Below, in pieces: positions 49,977 to 59,978 of a stretch of DNA of 64,000 nt (positions are counted from its first letter, which is position 1; each line of letters begins with the position of its first letter). The position numbers and the translations under genes were made by a program. Source of the stretch: Leptospira licerasiae serovar Varillal str. VAR 010. GTDB lineage: Bacteria > Spirochaetota > Leptospiria > Leptospirales > Leptospiraceae. The stretch spans positions 248,001 to 312,000 of the forward strand of contig NZ_AHOO02000013.1 in NCBI RefSeq assembly GCF_000244755.1. The letters run 5' to 3'. Under the pieces are notes generated by a model, which saw only the letters and a list, made by a program, of their open reading frames with translations, made no database searches and was not told the DNA's origin.

Positions 49977-50935
49977 TGGGAGCAGTATCCGCATCTAGCG
50001 CAGACCAAAAAGCAACCAGAGACGGTTACGGAGACGCATTGCACGAATTAGGTGCTGGACGTCCCGATATCGTAGTACTAGACGCGGATCTTTCCGGTTC
50101 TACTAAGACCAATAAATTCGCGAAAGCATTTCCGGATCGTTTTTTCAACGTAGGAGTTGCGGAGCAGAATTTAGTGGGCCATGCAGCCGGACTCGCTCTT
50201 TCAGGTTACGTTCCGTTCGCTTCTTCTTTCGCGATGTTTTTATCCGGAAGAGCTTGGGAAGTGGTGCGAAATAGTGTAGTTTATCCTTTCTTAAATGTGA
50301 AATTAGTAGCTTCTCACGGCGGGATTACGGTGGGCGAGGACGGAGCTTCTCACCAATGTATCGAGGATTTTGCCACTATGAGGGCCATTCCTGAAATGGT
50401 GGTGATCTGTCCTTCCGATTATAATGAAACTAAACAGATCATTCATGCAATTGCAGATTATAAAGGACCGGTTTATGTAAGAGTTGGCCGTCCAAATCTT
50501 CCGTTGATCGAAAGAGAAAATTATAAATTCGAGATCGGAAAAGCGGAAGTGATGAGAGAAGGTAAAGACGTTCTTATCATCGCAAATGGAGTTCTGGTAA
50601 ACGAGGCTATGATCGCAGTAAAAGAACTGGAAGCAGAAGGCATCCAGGCTACTCTTTTGAACATGGCAACGATCAAGCCAATCGATAAAGAAGCTATATT
50701 AAAATATGCTAAACTTTGCGGTGCAGTTGTCACTTGTGAAGAGCATAACGTGATCGGAGGATTAGGTTCCGCAGTCAGCGAATTTTTATCCGAAGAACAT
50801 CCGGTTAGAGTTCTGAAATTAGGAATGAAGGATACTTTCGGAAAATCCGGTACTTGGTCGGGACTTCTGGATTATTTCGGACTCAGATCCAAAAACATAG
50901 TGGAATTAGCGAAAAAAGCAGTCCAATCCAAATAG
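49976..50935 (+). CDS. Transketolase, C-terminal half (split enzyme)
   Basis: 319 residues covering only the Pyr and C-terminal domains of transketolase/DXS-like thiamine-diphosphate enzymes: [34 protein letters not shown] (with catalytic Glu), [17 protein letters not shown] and [13 protein letters not shown]. The ThDP-binding N-terminal half is not in the window, so a separate partner subunit is expected elsewhere. Co-transcribed with metK, whose stop it overlaps. Confidence 0.9.
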   Translation: MGAVSASSADQKATRDGYGDALHELGAGRPDIVVLDADLSGSTKTNKFAKAFPDRFFNVGVAEQNLVGHAAGLALSGYVPFASSFAMFLSGRAWEVVRNSVVYPFLNVKLVASHGGITVGEDGASHQCIEDFATMRAIPEMVVICPSDYNETKQIIHAIADYKGPVYVRVGRPNLPLIERENYKFEIGKAEVMREGKDVLIIANGVLVNEAMIAVKELEAEGIQATLLNMATIKPIDKEAILKYAKLCGAVVTCEEHNVIGGLGSAVSEFLSEEHPVRVLKLGMKDTFGKSGTWSGLLDYFGLRSKNIVELAKKAVQSK

Positions 50936-50973
50936 TCCCGCGCCACCTCGAGGTATATTCGGTTTTTCTTGTC

Positions 50974-51288
50974 ATGCCTAGCTCACCCTCAATAGAAGAA
51001 ACCACCACAGAAGAGCCGGTGCAGATCGGAGGTCCCTGGAGAGTGGTTTTGTGGGATGATAACGAGCATACCTACGAATACGTGATCATGATGCTCATGG
51101 ATGTTTGTAAGATGACTCCTGAGCAAGCGTTTAGTCACGCTGTAGAAGTAGACGCCCAAAAAAAGACTGTAGTGTTTGCAGGGGAATTAGAACACGCAGA
51201 ACATATCCAAGACTTAATCCTGAATTACGGACCGGATCCTTTGCTGCCCGCATCCAAAGGCTCTATGAGCGCCACTTTAGAAGGGTGA
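50974..51288 (+). CDS. clpS: ClpS adaptor
   Basis: 104 residues from ATG 50974; the frame opens at 50854 inside the transketolase gene. Adaptor that delivers N-end-rule substrates to ClpA/ClpC. Conserved GPWRVVLWDDNEHTYEYVI, the MLMDVCKMTPEQAFSHA helix and DAQKKTVVFAG. No clpA follows in this window. Confidence 0.93.
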   Translation: MPSSPSIEETTTEEPVQIGGPWRVVLWDDNEHTYEYVIMMLMDVCKMTPEQAFSHAVEVDAQKKTVVFAGELEHAEHIQDLILNYGPDPLLPASKGSMSATLEG

Positions 51289-51289
51289 G

Positions 51290-51445
51290 ACATAGCCCAC
51301 GCGAAGTCGCTAAGACTCAAAAGAGACGCAGTTTTTTAGGCACGCTGAGACGCGAAGACGCAGAGAGTTTTTGGTTTTACTAATTCCAATAAACCTCCGC
51401 GACTCTGTGCCTCCGCGTGAGTCATTACTACGCCGCGTCTCTAAT
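51290..51445. repeat. Intergenic inverted repeat, family copy 6
   Basis: Between convergent clpS and the double-hotdog gene. CACGCTGAGACGCGAAGAC (about 51341-51360) on the left and CTCCGCGACTCTGTGCCTC then CGCGTGAG (about 51396-51423) on the right, with ATTCCAATAA between. Shorter related fragments extend on both sides. Confidence 0.65.
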
Positions 51446-51458
51446 ATCTCTGCGGCTT

Positions 51459-52634
51459 TTACTTCTTCTTAACTAAGATCTTTCTTTCGATCTCGAAAAT
51501 TTTCTCAGGTAATTTTTCCTTACCGTGTTTTTTCTTATCGTTTTCTTTGAGGAATAGATCCGCTCCGAATTTTTCGAAGGCGTCGTTTGCCTTGATGTTT
51601 TTCAGACCGATGAACTGAAGATGCACTTCTCCGGCAGGGATCCCAAATTCGGTCCCTCTGTCTTTTACCGCCAAAACTCTAGTGATCGCAGTCACTGTGT
51701 CCCCACTGAAAGAAGGTTGAGTATGATATCCTTCGGTGAATCCAAGATCCCAAAGAACATTTTCGGTCACATCTCTGGAAGAAAGTCCGCATAACCATGC
51801 GAAGACTAATCCTCCGTAAACGACAGGCTCTCCACCCATTGGACCGGAAATTCCAGAAGAATACAGTTTGTCGTAGTGAAGCGGGTGAGTGTTCCCAACT
51901 CTGTACGTCCAAGGGAAATGTTCGTCAGTGATGGTTCTTCCGTTTTGGTGGATATAGATCTGACCTGCTGCGAAATTTTCGAAATAAGTGTCCGTCCAGG
52001 TAGCGGTCTCGAAACCTTTAGGGAATTTTAACTCAGGAAGTTCGATCACAGGGCTATCGGTCTCAGGGAAAAAAGCATCCTTGATCACAGGTTTAGGAGT
52101 TCCTTTCGGTTTTCCGTTAGAGTGATAGATCATGATCTTTCTTTCGTATTGAAGAACCAACTCTTTGTTCTGGTTCAAGCAGATCGTACGAACATGAACG
52201 ATCCCCGGTTTGTCCGCTCCCTTATCATCAATTTTGATAATTTTGGTTTTAGCGGAAAGAGTATCTCCGGGATATACAGGTTTCAAGAATTGAACGTCGT
52301 AGTATCCAAGGTTTGCGAGAGCTTTTTCGGAATCATTTTGAACTCCTAAAGAAAGCGCTACGTTGAACACCATTAACGGGGAAACTAATAGATCCTTAAA
52401 TCCGTGAGCTTGTGCATAAGGAGCGGAAAGATAAAGTGGGTTTGCTTCCATAAAAGTGGTAGCAAACTCTTGTGCAAAAGAACGATCGATGGTCAGTTCT
52501 CTTGGATGTTCGAAAATTGCACCTTCTGTAAATTCTTCCAGATATCTGCCGTAAATGCCCCGTTTTACGGTTCCGGTTTCCACCGGAGTTTTGGGACCTA
52601 GTTCCGCGAAGGGGGAAGTAGGGATTTTAGCCAT
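51459..52634 (-). CDS. Double-hotdog MaoC-like dehydratase
   Basis: 391 residues forming two hotdog domains of the MaoC/mesaconyl-CoA hydratase type: first with [18 protein letters not shown] (about 64-81), second with [19 protein letters not shown] (about 240-258), the H/D active-site motif being recognisable in the second copy. Probably a hydratase for a CoA-thioester (enoyl- or mesaconyl-type); substrate unknown. CAGGAG lies eight bases before the ATG. Confidence 0.85.
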   Translation of the reverse strand: MAKIPTSPFAELGPKTPVETGTVKRGIYGRYLEEFTEGAIFEHPRELTIDRSFAQEFATTFMEANPLYLSAPYAQAHGFKDLLVSPLMVFNVALSLGVQNDSEKALANLGYYDVQFLKPVYPGDTLSAKTKIIKIDDKGADKPGIVHVRTICLNQNKELVLQYERKIMIYHSNGKPKGTPKPVIKDAFFPETDSPVIELPELKFPKGFETATWTDTYFENFAAGQIYIHQNGRTITDEHFPWTYRVGNTHPLHYDKLYSSGISGPMGGEPVVYGGLVFAWLCGLSSRDVTENVLWDLGFTEGYHTQPSFSGDTVTAITRVLAVKDRGTEFGIPAGEVHLQFIGLKNIKANDAFEKFGADLFLKENDKKKHGKEKLPEKIFEIERKILVKKK

Positions 52635-52708
52635 AGTGAGAACTCCTGCTTCGTTTTAAGTTTCTTCCAGGATTTTGAGATCCTCCGGTCGGAAAAGGCT
52701 TTTTCGGC

Positions 52709-53308
52709 TTAATAAGTCCCGAAATACCCGTCCAGTTGGCTTCTGGATCCGAAACGAAACTCCGAAATTTGGATCTCTTGTTTCGTAAGCTCCGGATTAT
52801 TGTCCTTCTCCCCAAACATATGATTCCAGGTATTTACGTAAAGGATCGGCAGAGAGTTTCGATTTTCCAAATGAGAAGAAAAAAGTACCCTGTCTTTATG
52901 GACGACCGGATCTTCTTGGAAGAGCTGGTCTCCTGAATAAACATTCTTTAGATCTAATTGAAAAGTTTTACCGTCCGGCTCGAGTCGAACTAAGAACGAC
53001 TCAATGTCGTAGGTCCTACCGTAGCGGATCCTTCGGTAAATCCTGTAAAAAAAATCCTTCCAGGAGCTTGGATGGATCTCATCCCTAAAGACCAAACTGA
53101 TCTCCCATTCGAATCCAATCGGAGTGATATTTGCCTTACAATAGATCCCTACCAGATCGTTGCCGGTCTGCACATCTATCTCAGGTTGGGATAAAACGAA
53201 AAGATCCGACTTGGGACAGATCCCTTCCGTGGCTTGGAATATTGGCAGAGGTGGACTAGCGCAGCCCAAATGAAGAATGAATAGTGGGATGAGAAGATAA
53301 GATTTCAT
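52709..53308 (-). CDS. Lipoprotein, unknown
   Basis: 199 residues with a type II signal peptide, MKSYLLIPLFILHLG-C16. The remainder is probably a beta-rich periplasmic domain (FEWEISLVFRDEIHPSS, LYVNTWNHMFGEKDNN). Not recognised. Confidence 0.8.
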   Translation of the reverse strand: MKSYLLIPLFILHLGCASPPLPIFQATEGICPKSDLFVLSQPEIDVQTGNDLVGIYCKANITPIGFEWEISLVFRDEIHPSSWKDFFYRIYRRIRYGRTYDIESFLVRLEPDGKTFQLDLKNVYSGDQLFQEDPVVHKDRVLFSSHLENRNSLPILYVNTWNHMFGEKDNNPELTKQEIQISEFRFGSRSQLDGYFGTY

Positions 53309-53404
53309 GAGAAGGTCGGAATGGAGGAATTCGAATCAGTTTTTCAATCTTGTCAAGATGGAAAATAGGTGCTTTTCCATTCGGGAAGAGAAAGTCTGGA
53401 ATCG

Positions 53405-55372
53405 ATGAGTTCCTCAGTTTTATTCAGAGAATTTCCCCAAATAGCGCTTTCTGCCCAAAAGGAGAAGGTGAGAGAAAAGATACAAAACACTAAAAAGGTT
53501 TTGGAAGAAGTTTTACAAAAGAGGGATGTTGTAAATTACGAGTCCGTAATACGACCTCTGAACGATTCTATGGAAGAATTGCAGGAAGAGTTTACCGTAC
53601 TTTCCCACCTAAATAGTGTTAAAAATAGCGAAGAAACACAAGAACACTATACTGAGATACTTCCTGAGATCACAGAGTTTTATACAGCACTAGGCCAAAA
53701 CGAAGAATTATTCAAACTATATTCTGAAATTTACGAGAAGGAAAAATCCAGATTAGACAGACCTAAAAACAAGGTGCTGGAAGATGCAATCCTGCAGTTC
53801 AAATTAGGAGGAGTTGGACTTCCGGAAGATAAAAAAAATCGTCTTCAGGAAATTCAACTTAGGTTGTCGGATCTTTCCAACCAATTCTCTCAAAATTTAT
53901 TGGATTCCACCAACTCTTTCGAAATGAAGATCGAATCTGAAGAAGATGTAAAGGAGATCCCTGAATCGGATAAGGCGTTGTACAAAAACGAGGACGGGAC
54001 TTACACTTTCACTCTTCAGTTCCCAAGTTATAATTGTTATATGACTTACGGAACAAATCGCTCCAAAAGAGAGGAATTATACAAAGCATACGTAACCCGC
54101 GCTTCGGGAAACGGCAAAATTTTGGAAGAGATACTGGCTGTCCGAGATGAGTCCGCTAAATTATTAGGATATAAAAATTACGCAGAATCTTCTTTGGCGA
54201 CCAAGGTTGCCGATTCTCCTGAGCAGGTGTTGGACTTCCTTCAAAGGATCGGAAAACTTGCCAAGCCGGTAGCAGAGAAGGAAATTTCCAAACTCAAAAA
54301 ATTTGCAGAAACGCTTGGTATTCCGGATTTTCAAGCATTCGACAGCGCTTATGTTTCTGAAAAATTAAAGAAGAAGGACTATAATTTTGACGAAGAGCTG
54401 ACTCGTCCTTATTTCGAAAAAAATTCTGTGGTAAAGGGAACTTTCGCCTTTTTGGAGAAATTATTAGGATTAAAATTTGAGAAGACGAACGCTCCCGTTT
54501 GGGATCCCAAAACGGAAGTGTATCATGTAAAAAACGGCTCCGAAATTATTGCCAGATTGTATTTGGATCTGGAAGCGAGAAAGGACAAACAGGGCGGCGC
54601 CTGGATGAATCATTGGGAAACTAGAAATAAACTTTCCGGTAAAACGATCCTTCCTTCCGCATTCGTTATTTGTAATTTTCCTCCTTCTAAGGATGGCGCT
54701 CCTTCTCTATTAAATCATTCCGATGTCGTAACATTCTTTCATGAGATGGGACATGCTCTCCATCATCTTTGCGCGAAAATTGAAGAACCTCCTGTGAGCG
54801 GGATCAACGGAGTAGAATGGGACGCAGTGGAATTTCCTTCTCAGTTTTTAGAAAATTTTGCGTATGAACCAGAGGTTTTAGATTTTTTTGCATTTCATTA
54901 TGAAACGGGAAAACCTATGCCGAAAGAATTGGCGCAAAAATTAAAGGATACTAAAAACTTTTTGGCTGCGATGGGGGTGGTGAGGCAGCTAGAATTCGGG
55001 ATTTTTGATATAAGGATCCATCTTCAAAAATATTCGGAGGAGGAAGTGCAAAATATTCTGGATACTGTGCGAAAGGATGTAAGCGTAATTTTTCCGCCCG
55101 AATATAACAAGTTCCAGAATGGTTTCGGTCATATTTTCTCAGGAGGATATGCAGCAGGTTATTATAGTTATAAATGGGCGGAACTTTTAGCAGCGGACGC
55201 GTTCTTTGCGTTTAGATCCAAGGGAATTTTTGACGAGGACCTGGCTGCAAAATACAGGACCGAGATTTTGGAAAAAGGGGGCTCCGAAAACGCAATGGTA
55301 CTATTCAAACGTTTTCTGGGAAGAGATCCTGAACCGGACGCTCTATTAAAACTCTATGATTTAGTAGCTTGA
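53405..55372 (+). CDS. M3 family oligopeptidase
   Basis: Zinc metallopeptidase of about 655 residues from ATG 53405 (frame opens with GTG 53369). The zinc motif HEMGH lies in [12 protein letters not shown], and downstream features ([31 protein letters not shown]) are typical of oligopeptidase A / PrlC / oligoendopeptidase. Degrades short peptides in the cytoplasm. No signal peptide. Confidence 0.93.
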   Translation: MSSSVLFREFPQIALSAQKEKVREKIQNTKKVLEEVLQKRDVVNYESVIRPLNDSMEELQEEFTVLSHLNSVKNSEETQEHYTEILPEITEFYTALGQNEELFKLYSEIYEKEKSRLDRPKNKVLEDAILQFKLGGVGLPEDKKNRLQEIQLRLSDLSNQFSQNLLDSTNSFEMKIESEEDVKEIPESDKALYKNEDGTYTFTLQFPSYNCYMTYGTNRSKREELYKAYVTRASGNGKILEEILAVRDESAKLLGYKNYAESSLATKVADSPEQVLDFLQRIGKLAKPVAEKEISKLKKFAETLGIPDFQAFDSAYVSEKLKKKDYNFDEELTRPYFEKNSVVKGTFAFLEKLLGLKFEKTNAPVWDPKTEVYHVKNGSEIIARLYLDLEARKDKQGGAWMNHWETRNKLSGKTILPSAFVICNFPPSKDGAPSLLNHSDVVTFFHEMGHALHHLCAKIEEPPVSGINGVEWDAVEFPSQFLENFAYEPEVLDFFAFHYETGKPMPKELAQKLKDTKNFLAAMGVVRQLEFGIFDIRIHLQKYSEEEVQNILDTVRKDVSVIFPPEYNKFQNGFGHIFSGGYAAGYYSYKWAELLAADAFFAFRSKGIFDEDLAAKYRTEILEKGGSENAMVLFKRFLGRDPEPDALLKLYDLVA

Positions 55373-55378
55373 ACCGCT

Positions 55379-55615
55379 TTAAGAAAGCTTTTTGCGGAAA
55401 TTTTGAAGCAATTGTTCCGTGCCTGAAAGTAGTAATTCTACTTGGTCGGAATCGATATTATAGACCACATTCGTCTTTAAAGAATCTTTAAAGGCGTTTG
55501 CATCTATCGTTTTCTGATCGTAACTATCCTTTAAAAAATTGTACCATCCGGCTAGGATCACTTTTAAGTGAGGAAGTTCTTTGATAGGGACCGAAATGAC
55601 TTTCTCTGCTTCCAT
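55379..55615 (-). CDS. Small protein, unknown
   Basis: 78 residues, EKVISVPIKELPHLKVILAG then QVELLLSGTEQLLQNFRKKL, an amphipathic all-helical look. Ends a few bases from the M3 peptidase stop, convergent. ATG start at 55615. Family not recognised. Confidence 0.6.
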   Translation of the reverse strand: MEAEKVISVPIKELPHLKVILAGWYNFLKDSYDQKTIDANAFKDSLKTNVVYNIDSDQVELLLSGTEQLLQNFRKKLS

Positions 55616-55735
55616 AAAGACACCAGCAGGTTAATTTGCGAACCGAACCAGTCAACCAGATTTTTTGAAACTATGTTTGATCCGAATTTTTCTCATGGAA
55701 AAAGGCGGCGCACAAAATTAGAGTTTAGATCCACT

Positions 55736-56389
55736 CTATTTGCGGAGTCTTTTTAAGGCTTTCATCACGACTGACTTTGGTTTATCCACTTTTACGGCAT
55801 TCGGATTCTTCATCATCATATCTAGATACTCTTGTAATCCTGTAATTTCTAAGAGAGGATTTGGAGAGATCCAATCCGCAATATGATCGTTTATGATCTG
55901 AAAGGTGGCAAACGCGGAACAATCCGCTGCAGTGAATTCTTTTCCTGCGATATAGGGAGAAAATTTTACCACCCTGGAAAGCGCTTTCGCTCCTTTTTGG
56001 ATAGAGAGTCTTGTGAGTTCTACAGTTTCCGGTGAGATTGTTTTTCCTTCCACGATCGACTCATACAGTCTACGGGCGGGAATATCTATATAATTTTCGA
56101 TAAAAGATATAATCGTCCGAACTTCGGCTGCTTCGAAAGGATCTGCCGGGATCAAACGTTTGCTATTTGGATAAGCATCATCTAAGAATTCCAGAATCGC
56201 TTGGGACTCTACCAGATATTTTCCATCCACTTCTAAATAGGGAATTTTTCCCATTGGGCTTTTTTGTAGGAACTCCTCGTCTTGGGAAAAGCCGGTGCGA
56301 ATCTCTTCGAACTCCAAACCTTTTTCTAAAAGTGCCAATTTGACCTTATTCGTATAATTGCTGATCGGATAACCGTATAGTTTTATCAT
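55736..56389 (-). CDS. Glutathione S-transferase family protein
   Basis: 217 residues. Thioredoxin-like N-terminal domain (KLYGYPISNYTNKVKLALLE, MGKIPYLEVDGKYLVESQAI) followed by an all-helical C-terminal domain with FTAADCSAFATFQII. The S/N at the start replaces typical Tyr/Ser active residue, so activity uncertain. ATG start at 56389. Confidence 0.88.
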   Translation of the reverse strand: MIKLYGYPISNYTNKVKLALLEKGLEFEEIRTGFSQDEEFLQKSPMGKIPYLEVDGKYLVESQAILEFLDDAYPNSKRLIPADPFEAAEVRTIISFIENYIDIPARRLYESIVEGKTISPETVELTRLSIQKGAKALSRVVKFSPYIAGKEFTAADCSAFATFQIINDHIADWISPNPLLEITGLQEYLDMMMKNPNAVKVDKPKSVVMKALKRLRK

Positions 56390-56564
56390 AAGAGCCTAGG
56401 ATCATCCAATTAGAAGCAGGATGGTAAAGTCTTTTTCAAGATAGATAAGAAAGAATGGGAACTTGGATGGATTTTCAATTTCTACTTTCCCGAAAGGAAA
56501 TCTAAATCTAAAATTGGCAGCGAAAAAAAGAATTTACTCTTTCGAAAAGGAATCTTATCGGATC

Positions 56565-57347
56565 ATGAAAAAAACAGCATTAATTACAGGTGCTAGCGTA
56601 GGCATCGGATACGAAATTTCAAAATTGGCCGCTAAAGACGGTTACGATCTTATACTCGTAGCTCGAAATCTCAAGACCTTAAATTCCGTAAAAAAGGAAA
56701 TGGAAAGTTTAGGAGCGAACGTAGAAGTTCTTTCCGCGGATCTCTCCGATCCCAAGTCCCCTAAAAAAATTTACGATTTCGCCAAAAAGAAAAAAGCGAT
56801 CGTGGATCTTTTGGTAAATAACGCAGGCTTTGGGACTAACGGAAAATTCCATTCTTTAGATCTGAAAGAAGAATTGGATCTTATCCAAGTGAATGTTACC
56901 TCTCTTGTGGAATTAACTCATCTATTTTTGAAAGATATGAGAGAAAGACATGCAGGAAAAATTTTAAACGTAGCTTCCACTGCGGCTTTTCAGCCGGGAC
57001 CTATGATGACGAACTATTACGCTTCCAAGGCATACGTTCTATTCTTCTCGGAAGGTATTGCGGAGGAAGTCCGTAAAGACGGAGTGAACGTTACCTGTCT
57101 TTGCCCTGGTCCTACTAAAACCGAATTTTTTAAAAGAGCGGAAATGGATAAGTCTGCGATCTTGAATAGTTCTCTTGTCCCTAAAGCGGACGCAGCCTAT
57201 GTGGCAAAGATCGGTTATCAGGGAGTAAAGGCGGGTAAAGCTGTAGTAATATCCGGAGTGGCAAACAAGGTAATGGCACAATCCGTTCGGATCGCTCCTA
57301 GATTTTTGGTCCGTAAGTTGGCAAAATTTCTAAATACAGTAAATTAA
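56565..57347 (+). CDS. Short-chain dehydrogenase/reductase
   Basis: 260 residues from ATG 56565 (frame opens at 56463). NAD(P)-binding [22 protein letters not shown], catalytic Ser in NVASTAAF and Y-x3-K in NYYASKAYV, then [11 protein letters not shown] classical SDR resembling short-chain fatty-acyl or 3-ketoacyl reductases; substrate unknown. Confidence 0.9.
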   Translation: MKKTALITGASVGIGYEISKLAAKDGYDLILVARNLKTLNSVKKEMESLGANVEVLSADLSDPKSPKKIYDFAKKKKAIVDLLVNNAGFGTNGKFHSLDLKEELDLIQVNVTSLVELTHLFLKDMRERHAGKILNVASTAAFQPGPMMTNYYASKAYVLFFSEGIAEEVRKDGVNVTCLCPGPTKTEFFKRAEMDKSAILNSSLVPKADAAYVAKIGYQGVKAGKAVVISGVANKVMAQSVRIAPRFLVRKLAKFLNTVN

Positions 57348-57367
57348 ACAGAAGAGTGTCCTAAGAT

Positions 57368-58552
57368 ATGCAAGAAACGATTTTGGATAAGGCGGTTCCC
57401 TTTTTCCTCGGATTGGCTTTGGTGGAATTTATATGGGGAAGAAGGAAATCGGTCTATAGATGGAATGATTCTGTCTCGGATCTCGCAACAGGGATTTTAT
57501 ACTCTTTTACCGGAGTTATTATCACTTTGGGAGCTATTCTCCTATATGATAAAATCAGAATATATTATTCGATCCAAAGTCTTTTTCATGTAGGGGAATT
57601 CCCGTCTTCTTCCCCTTTGGTAAAAACAGCCGAGGGTTGGCAATTCAGTCCGGAGTCGTTTTTTGCATGGACATTCGTTTTGATCGCTGTGGATTTTATT
57701 TATTATTGGTTCCATCGGGCAACTCACGAGATCCATTTTCTTTGGGCCTGTCATGTGACCCATCATTCTAGCGAAGAATTTAATTTAACTGTGGCGCTTA
57801 GGCAATCCATGTTCCAAAGGATTTTTGAGTATATGTTTAATCTTCCTTTGGCTTTACTCGGGATCCCTTGGTGGATGTTTTTTATCTGCCATGGGATATT
57901 GAAGATCTATCAATTCTGGGTCCATACTAGATTGATCGGAAAGCTCGGTTGGATGGAAAAAGTTCTTTTGACTCCTTCTCACCATAGGGTCCATCACGGA
58001 AGAGATCCGGAATATTTGGACAAGAACCACGGAGGCATTCTCATCCTCTGGGATCGTTGGTTTGGAACATACGCGGAGGAGAAGAAGGAACCGATCTACG
58101 GACTGACGGAACCTCTTCCTACATTTAATCCAATTTGGGCGAATCTACATGTGTATGTTTCCCTCTGGAATTTAATGAAGGCAACTCCAAACTGGAAGGA
58201 TAAACTTCTTCTTCTTGTCAAAAAGCCTGACTGGAGACCCGATTCCCTGGGAGGGGAGAAGAAGGTCCCTGAAATCAACAGAGCCACTTATACAAAATTC
58301 GATCCGACTATTTCTAGTTCCAGAAAAGTTTATGGAGTAATGCAGTTTGTACTTCTTGCCGGACTTTCCGTTTATTTATTAAAACTTTTGAAATTAGGAA
58401 AGATCTCTCTAGCTTTGTATTCAGGCTTTGGAGTTTGGTTCTTCTTTGCATTTTTAAGTTTAGGACTCGTATGGAACGGTAGATCTAGAATGGAAAAATG
58501 GGAAGTCCTGAAATTCGTATTGCTCGGAGTCCTAGTTTGGAACCTGAAATAA
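57368..58552 (+). CDS. Sterol desaturase/fatty acid hydroxylase superfamily protein
   Basis: 394 residues with several membrane segments and the diiron histidine clusters: FHRATHE (about 118-124), HVTHHSSEEFN (about 131-141) and HHRVHHGRD (about 202-210). Likely an oxygen-dependent lipid hydroxylase or desaturase. Follows the SDR by 20 bases on the same strand, so the two are probably in one operon. Substrate unknown. Confidence 0.9.
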   Translation: MQETILDKAVPFFLGLALVEFIWGRRKSVYRWNDSVSDLATGILYSFTGVIITLGAILLYDKIRIYYSIQSLFHVGEFPSSSPLVKTAEGWQFSPESFFAWTFVLIAVDFIYYWFHRATHEIHFLWACHVTHHSSEEFNLTVALRQSMFQRIFEYMFNLPLALLGIPWWMFFICHGILKIYQFWVHTRLIGKLGWMEKVLLTPSHHRVHHGRDPEYLDKNHGGILILWDRWFGTYAEEKKEPIYGLTEPLPTFNPIWANLHVYVSLWNLMKATPNWKDKLLLLVKKPDWRPDSLGGEKKVPEINRATYTKFDPTISSSRKVYGVMQFVLLAGLSVYLLKLLKLGKISLALYSGFGVWFFFAFLSLGLVWNGRSRMEKWEVLKFVLLGVLVWNLK

Positions 58553-58708
58553 TTTTCTCGAATCGGCTCTTTTAGTTCGTATAACAAACAATCCGTTTAT
58601 TATAGTAAGCGACATGAAAAGCTTCGCTTGATCAATCCATACCTTCTTCTAAAGATTGCCTAGGAATCAAAAACCGAATTTGAAAAAGAATATCATTGGG
58701 AGGCAAGC

Positions 58709-59890
58709 TTGAATTCACCGCTTCAATTCGAATTACCAGAGGAATTACAACAACTCAGAGAACTGGTCAGGGACGTAGTCAGAAAGGAAGTTGTTCCGAA
58801 CAGGATGCACTACGACGAAAATAACGAATATCCGAAAGCTATTTTACAAAAATTTAAAGAAGCAGGATTGTACCAGGCGTTGTTCGACGAAGAACACGGC
58901 GGACTAGGTTACGGAATGATGGGAGGTATCGTCCTCGCAGAAGAAGTTTCTTGGGGTTGTTTGGGAGTAAACACAGCATTCACTTCTACAAAACTTGGCG
59001 CTTTGCCGATCGATGTGGGAGGTACCAAAGCGCAAAAAGACAAATGGCTCCCACTTCTTGCTTCCGGAGAAAAAACTGCCGCATTCGGTCTATCCGAACC
59101 CGGAGCCGGCTCGGATGTTCCCGCTATGGCGACTACCGCAGTAAAAAAAGGGGACCGTTATGTTTTAAACGGGACCAAACAATGGATCAGTAGCGCCGGC
59201 CAAGCGGATATTTATACTGTATTTGCGATGACCGATAAGGACAGAGGCCCGAGAGGGATCTCTTGTTTTATCATAGAAAAAGGGACCAAAGGATTTTCTT
59301 TCGGAAAGAAGGAAGATAAATTGGGGATCCGATGTTCCGAAACAAGACAGCTCATCATGGAAGATTGCGAGATCCCGGAAGAAAATCTTTTGGGCGGAAA
59401 AGAGAATATGGGATTTTTACACGCGTTCAAGACGCTCATACTTTCTAGACCCGCAGTTGCAGCAGGTGCAGTCGGGCTTATGCAAGGTGCATTCGACGCT
59501 GCGATCGAATACGCAAGAGAAAGAGAGCAGTTCGGAACTACGATCGCTTCCTTCCAAGCGATCCAGCATATGCTTGCAGATATGGCAATCAAGATAGAAG
59601 GTTCCAGACTTCTGACTTACAAGGCAGGAGTGTATGCGGAAACTTTTCATAAAGATGCCGCAAAATTTTCCGCAATGGCAAAATGTTACGCATCCGATTC
59701 TTCGGTCCAAGTCGCGTCCGATGCTGTACAAATTTTCGGCGGCTATGGATATACAAAAGAATACCCTGTGGAAAAATTTTATAGGGACGCTAAAATCCTT
59801 CAGATTTACGAAGGCACAAGCCAGATCCAGAGAAACGAAATTGCCGCAGGACTTATAAAAGATGCGGCATCCAAAAACAAAAAAGGGTAA
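58709..59890 (+). CDS. Acyl-CoA dehydrogenase
   Basis: 393-residue flavoprotein of the short/medium-chain type. Conserved [49 protein letters not shown] and the catalytic Glu in [21 protein letters not shown] start with GGGAGG six bases upstream. A hairpin follows the stop. Confidence 0.95.
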   Translation: MNSPLQFELPEELQQLRELVRDVVRKEVVPNRMHYDENNEYPKAILQKFKEAGLYQALFDEEHGGLGYGMMGGIVLAEEVSWGCLGVNTAFTSTKLGALPIDVGGTKAQKDKWLPLLASGEKTAAFGLSEPGAGSDVPAMATTAVKKGDRYVLNGTKQWISSAGQADIYTVFAMTDKDRGPRGISCFIIEKGTKGFSFGKKEDKLGIRCSETRQLIMEDCEIPEENLLGGKENMGFLHAFKTLILSRPAVAAGAVGLMQGAFDAAIEYAREREQFGTTIASFQAIQHMLADMAIKIEGSRLLTYKAGVYAETFHKDAAKFSAMAKCYASDSSVQVASDAVQIFGGYGYTKEYPVEKFYRDAKILQIYEGTSQIQRNEIAAGLIKDAASKNKKG

Positions 59891-59922
59891 AATTCTCTTT
59901 TAGTCTCCGGCGGGAGAATTTT
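59889..59922 (+). terminator. Possible terminator after the acyl-CoA dehydrogenase
   Basis: AAAATTCTC (59889-59897) pairs with GAGAATTTT (59914-59922); the T-run is short. Confidence 0.35.
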
Positions 59923-59978
59923 GACTTGCTTGCCGATCCGCCAGAAGTCAAACTTTTCCCTCCGGTTTTTTAGAAAGA

